From NCBI GenBank assembly GCA_937885815.1, contig CALABM010000101.1, forward strand, positions 1 through 7,513: a stretch of 7,513 nucleotides of DNA. The letters are read 5' to 3'. The stretch is from an uncultured Verrucomicrobiales bacterium. Its GTDB lineage: Bacteria; Verrucomicrobiota; Verrucomicrobiia; Verrucomicrobiales; Akkermansiaceae. Shown one piece after another: positions 6,401 to 7,513 of this stretch. Every line of letters starts with the position of its first letter. Within the stretch, counting starts at the first letter, position 1. Made by a program: the position numbers and the translations under genes. Below the pieces are notes generated by a model that worked only from the letters and a program-made list of their open reading frames with translations, had not been told where the DNA came from and did not search any database.

Positions 6401-7513
6401 AATTGACGGTTCTGACGGATGATAACAGCGGCTCCATCGGCAGCTTGTCTGTAAGTTACCCGCCAAGCGCGGATTTGAAAGTTGTCTTCGATAACTGGGC
6501 GGAAGATATGAGCCAAGCTCTTGTTCCGGGAGCAGCGGCCATGGCGCACATTTTCGTGAGCAATGAGGGTAATGAAAACTCCGTTGGTAGCATTGAGATT
6601 GTGCTGGGGATGATTCCGTCCGGTGGCAGTGCCGCGGACATGGTAGAGATTACCACTGAAGAGCTTGGCAATTTCACGATGACCCCGGGAACAAGCCTGA
6701 ACGTACCGATCCAATTCACAGTACCGGCAGATATTAAGCTGGACGGTGATGTGCAGCTGGTGGTAGTGCTGAAGTCTGATACGTATGAGCTGCCGGAGGA
6801 CATGGCCAATAATACGGTTATTTCTGAGCCCGTACAGCTGGAGAAGCTGCTTGGCATTTCCGCCTCCGTGGCTTCAATTACGGAGGGCAGCAGCACGAAG
6901 GTGGTTTACACCATTACCCGCACCGGTGATTGTAGCAAGGCCCTCACTGTAAACCTGAGCAGTGAGCAGGCAGCACGCCTTGGCCTGCCACAGACGGTAA
7001 CTATTGCCGCCGGGCAGAGCTCTGCCCGCGTGCAGGCGAAGATGGTGAATGATACGGAATATACCGGCAATATTGAAGCTACCATTGGTGTTTCCGCCAG
7101 CGGTTATCAGTCCGCCTCTACTGGTTTGACAATCGTGGAAGACGAGAAACCCAGCATCAGCGTGAGCCTGATTCCGGCAGATGTAACGGAAGGCAGGGAT
7201 ACCGTGCTGCAGGGTACTGTGAGCATCAACACGGTGTCCACTCAGGATATTGTGGTGAAACTGGGCAGCAACTATAGCGGCCAGATAAAGGCTCCCTCGA
7301 CCGTGACGATTAAGGCCGGAGAAAGCTCCGCAAGCTTTGAAGCTACGGTGGTGGATGATAGTATTGCCGAGATTGATAAGGAGGTGAAGATTACGGCAGC
7401 CTCTACAGGCTTTAACAGCGGTTTTGCCACCGTGCTGGTGAAAGATGATGACCTGCCGCAGGTGGAGCTTGTGCTTAGTAAGGAAATCGTTTCTGAAAGT
7501 GATGGTTACTATG
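445..7513 (+). CDS. giant multidomain beta-helix / Ig-like / CARDB / Calx-beta surface protein (3' end outside window)
   Basis: The frame has no stop from ATG 445 to the window end (2,356 complete codons, the last encoding ...SDGYY). Order by residue: a 27-residue N-terminal tail; beta-helix 1 (about 28-458); beta-helix 2 (471-1198); beta-helix 3 (1209-1676); two Ig-like domains (1684-1886); two CARDB-like domains (about 1887-2134); two Calx-beta-like domains (2135-2336); the first strand of a third. Proteins of this build are normally exported and act as adhesins or glycan-contacting surface structures; that role is inferred, and no catalytic site is visible. ATG 445 is the first ATG after in-frame stops at 376, 388 and 397. 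It has no Shine-Dalgarno sequence (TTACTTTTTAAAT precedes it) and the encoded start (MSFTDNEVITSVRYY) is not a signal peptide, so the 5' end may be truncated or misplaced. Any C-terminal anchor lies beyond the window. Base composition and codon use differ between the two halves. Confidence 0.88.
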   Translation, partial: MSFTDNEVITSVRYYNESDYHEMFEVSSSCTVTLKDGGQLKFYGAYESYDYYYSSGQSLYVSGTLNAEFENKADAIYSDCPLFFLSVDGTMNFENAGIHLGAENDSHEHYNYYYSSSRFQIYEGAEVIMNGGSLYYESCYDDAQDSVKVYGNLIMSGTDVDAPIYVEQHSSSYQAGVTANNCTFHQTITLYDYYTGNTATMLKGTGNVFTCQELLYLDYYQGDFSEVIGFIGETIATNPYISFYAKGNVTVSSAQVGGVQIGFCYRGSSSQSKVTIEEGAELMLSGYVSQYGSIEASFDNQANAIVGIEGNSTSFYLRGVVNLNKANIDLTANGTASGSITVYSDAVLTMTDASLTTTGGTSVTGKIKLTNVDVAGKLLLQSGATAEIVGCDIRELSISLLAADLKITGNDFSNTKITFTDTDAGGVVDLSGNNWGTIDREVILARLGENAAHVYLGELEGEYTGTQVYTVTNTNDSGEGSLRWALAQSEAYTGTRRVEIRFADSLVGESIELSRSLEISNRVRLVNLAVPVAITGADIVVRGEVHMENMVLESLQLAEGAILTGKGNRISGNGAVVKVSGHNLFTDLFEGEVVNKDSSYILIDCDINNGVFGLDALGLPYHVMENHAMTGTINIEAGETLIVGDGVELEHTGAEISIAGKFVALNSERTDTLTSTTTNSYSYIYVDDSGSLELKNANISLSGRYGAYLYLRGNNADFSMENGELSADVMFVGTQAAASFKGVTIKGDVGYYSTSGTCSRSLYMEDCTLSGSLDLEDSTVTVKNSYLQGGITMSYTTMQVTDSHVSGLIYPGYKSTLTMNNCEIDGYFNLYYISAFSGSGNTFNGEVFAEFSSLYEVSTSSISNALKLFSKIESDRLTVRITSLVDISGDETLQGLAGYPPIAYKVGEWQLDGYDQYYAYGHPTARVGSYTTLTLEENAVLELSGGGVAVSMSYDPFMAGYYDDTIADAMRSFAVDPDSSSNYFDNLYAYCEKMYNGMIVYGTVKADFENEADAIISDEAYTRLNIGLRADYGYIDEYGSLKLSNANIRLTGENSDVCVRYGSSATMVGGELRTTGGWLNEGTTTLRDVEVRSNITSTENSTLNLIDTVHYAAVTLKDSVNANITGTTGITTLAIEGSSADLTIEGNDFSDTIIDVSSYSGPQIDLSGNYWGLDATKESIIAKIVGYNESVVNIGTWMTIAPDRADRIVVTTHEGILGSGGLLMALSDAASVSGVVNPKVVFASHLAGKTITYHSDLSVSEGVTVELSGGVVIDTPKLTINGSLVAEYAATTPALQGEGMLQVGSTGSVNLVNAGVNLAGGILLAEGARFFMDGGELGSDVTIASGSVVSLNNLTLTNEILEIALAESVTLTNCKLQMPEGITLTSLSNLKGSGNMIAATTIPPTSGTVALTLGTSGTAFSGSTGKLLTLFADSGTTGAVSLAHLGDATLANINTIFEDGYVTNSLRISGNTEVADSVVITSDGNISVENGGSLRSTGNVSLNFESSATLSISAGAAMDVAKLELDGDACNVSLDVDGTMKLRGGELTAQVISGDISGTAIWKDVTISQQQSGTLQVSGSLSTEGGSLDGLVVTVSGGGSIIMKDTLGPDALTFSGDPATVSLSGNDFSNTTINVSNLSGNAIDLSGNYWGTSNREEIIQKIQGYSEDKVILDSWLVGDDSEAFKFNGVSGNTLLSATATSVTLSFTHSVDVASITAENLYMQSITGSKVEITSYSVEGSNLVLHFEPLASNGRYDIVVGNSIKSIAGQTITMGSEQSLVSVTADVIAETVESVRVEDSLTPGYIDIMLSGEISPATVNQAGFSLVGPDGKTMPVGNWNMPAPRILRLYVDNLSQAGEYTLTLPAELADAAGNKMSTQTVNFTVESADNTVLPSNTQYEGLTNGSVSVSFSVSNDGNLDVTNAKVEIWLTTNGTVAEDSVLLDIATIETLTAGGTVELTRNLLLSDVPGLEAGDYQLVATVSGGKELTVLTDDNSGSIGSLSVSYPPSADLKVVFDNWAEDMSQALVPGAAAMAHIFVSNEGNENSVGSIEIVLGMIPSGGSAADMVEITTEELGNFTMTPGTSLNVPIQFTVPADIKLDGDVQLVVVLKSDTYELPEDMANNTVISEPVQLEKLLGISASVASITEGSSTKVVYTITRTGDCSKALTVNLSSEQAARLGLPQTVTIAAGQSSARVQAKMVNDTEYTGNIEATIGVSASGYQSASTGLTIVEDEKPSISVSLIPADVTEGRDTVLQGTVSINTVSTQDIVVKLGSNYSGQIKAPSTVTIKAGESSASFEATVVDDSIAEIDKEVKITAASTGFNSGFATVLVKDDDLPQVELVLSKEIVSESDGYY
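526..1818 (+). repeat. beta-helix segment 1 (modules A and B), lacking its header
   Basis: Module A (526-1071) and module B (1261-1818) share the same order of coils. First comes a strand pair like TVTL..GGQL or KVTIEEGAELMLSG. Next is a G-(T/S)-(L/I)-x-A-x-F-(E/D)-N-x-A-(D/N)-A-I coil (631-672 and 1318-1359). Then comes an N-x-x-I-x-L coil (GIHL and NIDL). Module A ends in GTGNVF. Module B ends in GNDF (1669-1680), then LSGNNWG (1732-1752) and an R-E-V-I-L-A-R-L stretch. Module A is unusually rich in tyrosine. Unlike segments 2 and 3, no S-L-R-type header precedes it, since it begins only 27 residues after the first ATG. Confidence 0.75.
1855..4038 (+). repeat. beta-helix segment 2 (S-L-R header, modules C and D, N-Y-W-G cap)
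   Basis: It opens with VTNTNDSGEGSLRWAL (1855-1902) and a following strand IRFADSL, a header commonly found at the start of bacterial beta-helix adhesins. A short extra set of coils ending in GKGN (about 2089-2160) precedes module C (2359-2973, ending GSGNTF). Module D (3226-4038) contains GTVKADFENEADAI (3448-3489), which is close to the coils in modules A and B. It ends in GNDFSDT (3880-3900), LSGNYWG (3940-3960), K-E-S-I-I-A-K-I and a closing T-W-M. The N-Y-W-G ... W pattern resembles the cap that ends many bacterial right-handed beta-helices. Confidence 0.75.
4069..5472 (+). repeat. beta-helix segment 3 (diverged header, modules E and F, N-Y-W-G cap)
   Basis: The header at 4069-4230 is a diverged copy of the one in segment 2. 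Over a gap-free stretch of 21 residues (IRFADSLV... against VVFASHLA...) I count 7 identities by eye. Module E (4210-4635) has GSLVAEYAATTPAL (4288-4329), then NAGVNL, and ends GSGNMI. Module F (4855-5472) ends GNDFSNT, LSGNYWG (5377-5397), R-E-E-I-I-Q-K-I and a closing S-W-L. This last copy of the cap is almost the same length as that of segment 2. Confidence 0.75.
5494..6102 (+). other. two Ig-like domains (SbsA / Big_5 type)
   Basis: The first copy (5494-5799, residues 1684-1785) and the second (5809-6102, residues 1789-1886) share the Big_5 pattern. A strand such as VTLSFTHSVD or IDIMLSGEIS is followed by a middle strand (LVLHFEPL, ILRLYVDNL). A closing G-x-Y-x-(I/L) strand comes next (GRYDIVV, GEYTLTL), and then a (A/S)-x-x-(I/L)-A-x-x-x-x-x-G-type segment (AELADAAGNKMS). 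Such domains serve as spacers in S-layer and adhesin proteins. There is no sign of catalysis. They follow directly after the last beta-helix cap and begin the stalk. The second copy is the better match, and the family name is by recall, not by search. Confidence 0.65.
6103..6846 (+). other. two CARDB-like beta-sandwich domains
   Basis: The first domain (about 6103-6465) has VSVSFSVSNDGNLDVTNAKV, a match to the CARDB pattern of a hydrophobic strand followed by N-x-G and a variable strand, and then LEAGDYQLVATV. The second (6466-6846) starts ADLKVVF, has AHIFVSNEGNENS and VPIQFTVPADI, and ends in LPEDMANNTVI, where the Asn-Asn pair is typical of the closing edge of CARDB domains. CARDB modules occur in tandem in many bacterial and archaeal surface proteins. 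Here they sit between the Ig pair and the Calx-beta repeats, so a structural or adhesive stalk role is inferred. Confidence 0.65.
6847..7513 (+). other. Calx-beta-like tandem: two complete domains and the start of a third
   Basis: Domain 1 (6847-7146) has the S-I-T-E-G-S strand followed by VVYTITRTG. It then has TVTIAAGQSSARVQAKMVND and ends in V-E-D-E. Domain 2 (7147-7452) has D-V-T-E-G, then TVTIKAGESSASFEATVVDD, and ends V-K-D-D-D. The third starts at 7453 with VELVLSKEIVSES and is cut by the window edge. The E-G near the start and the acidic D-D/E-D end of each unit are hallmarks of Calx-beta domains, where acidic residues can bind calcium. Calcium binding here is inferred. Confidence 0.75.

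Noticed and set aside
4981..6714. A 577-codon open frame on the minus strand
   Set aside because: It lies opposite a strand with clear Ig-like and CARDB homology. Its translation is rich in His, Arg, Gln and Ile with no domain pattern. It is an antisense shadow caused by the codon bias of the real gene.

Overview
The window holds the end of one secreted-protein gene and most of one giant surface-protein gene, both on the + strand. The best organism guess is an Akkermansia-like member of the Verrucomicrobia. The evidence is the first protein's tail: a V-P-E-P-T-T motif, a short Leu/Ala-rich hydrophobic stretch and a run of five arginines, which is the usual PEP-CTERM sorting signal in Akkermansia secreted proteins. 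The assignment to phylum is fairly secure. The genus is an inference.

Layout: positions 1-353 encode the C-terminus of the PEP-CTERM protein, whose start lies before the window. Positions 354-444 form a 91-base intergenic gap with a plausible terminator hairpin and no convincing promoter or Shine-Dalgarno site. From ATG 445 to the window end one reading frame stays open for 2,356 complete codons, so the giant gene continues past position 7513. It explains the remaining 94% of the window. Long minus-strand open frames opposite it are shadows.

The giant protein is a chain of three right-handed parallel beta-helix segments (about 526-1818, 1855-4038 and 4069-5472), followed by a stalk of small beta-sandwich domains: two Ig-like domains (5494-6102), two CARDB-like domains (6103-6846) and two complete Calx-beta-like domains with the start of a third (6847-7513). 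Each beta-helix is built from two related modules, and only the second of each pair carries a G-N-D-F ... L-S-G-N-(N/Y)-W-G end cap. Helices 2 and 3 open with a header of the V-T-N-T-N-D-S-G-x-G-S-L-R type. Helix 1 has no header, and the protein has no signal peptide at ATG 445.

The likely role is a very large cell-surface or secreted adhesin or glycan-contacting protein. No catalytic residues can be assigned. The main points for a second look are the missing N-terminus, the regular two-module architecture with alternating ends, and a clear 5'-to-3' shift in base composition and codon use inside the single gene. I do not see a multi-gene system here.
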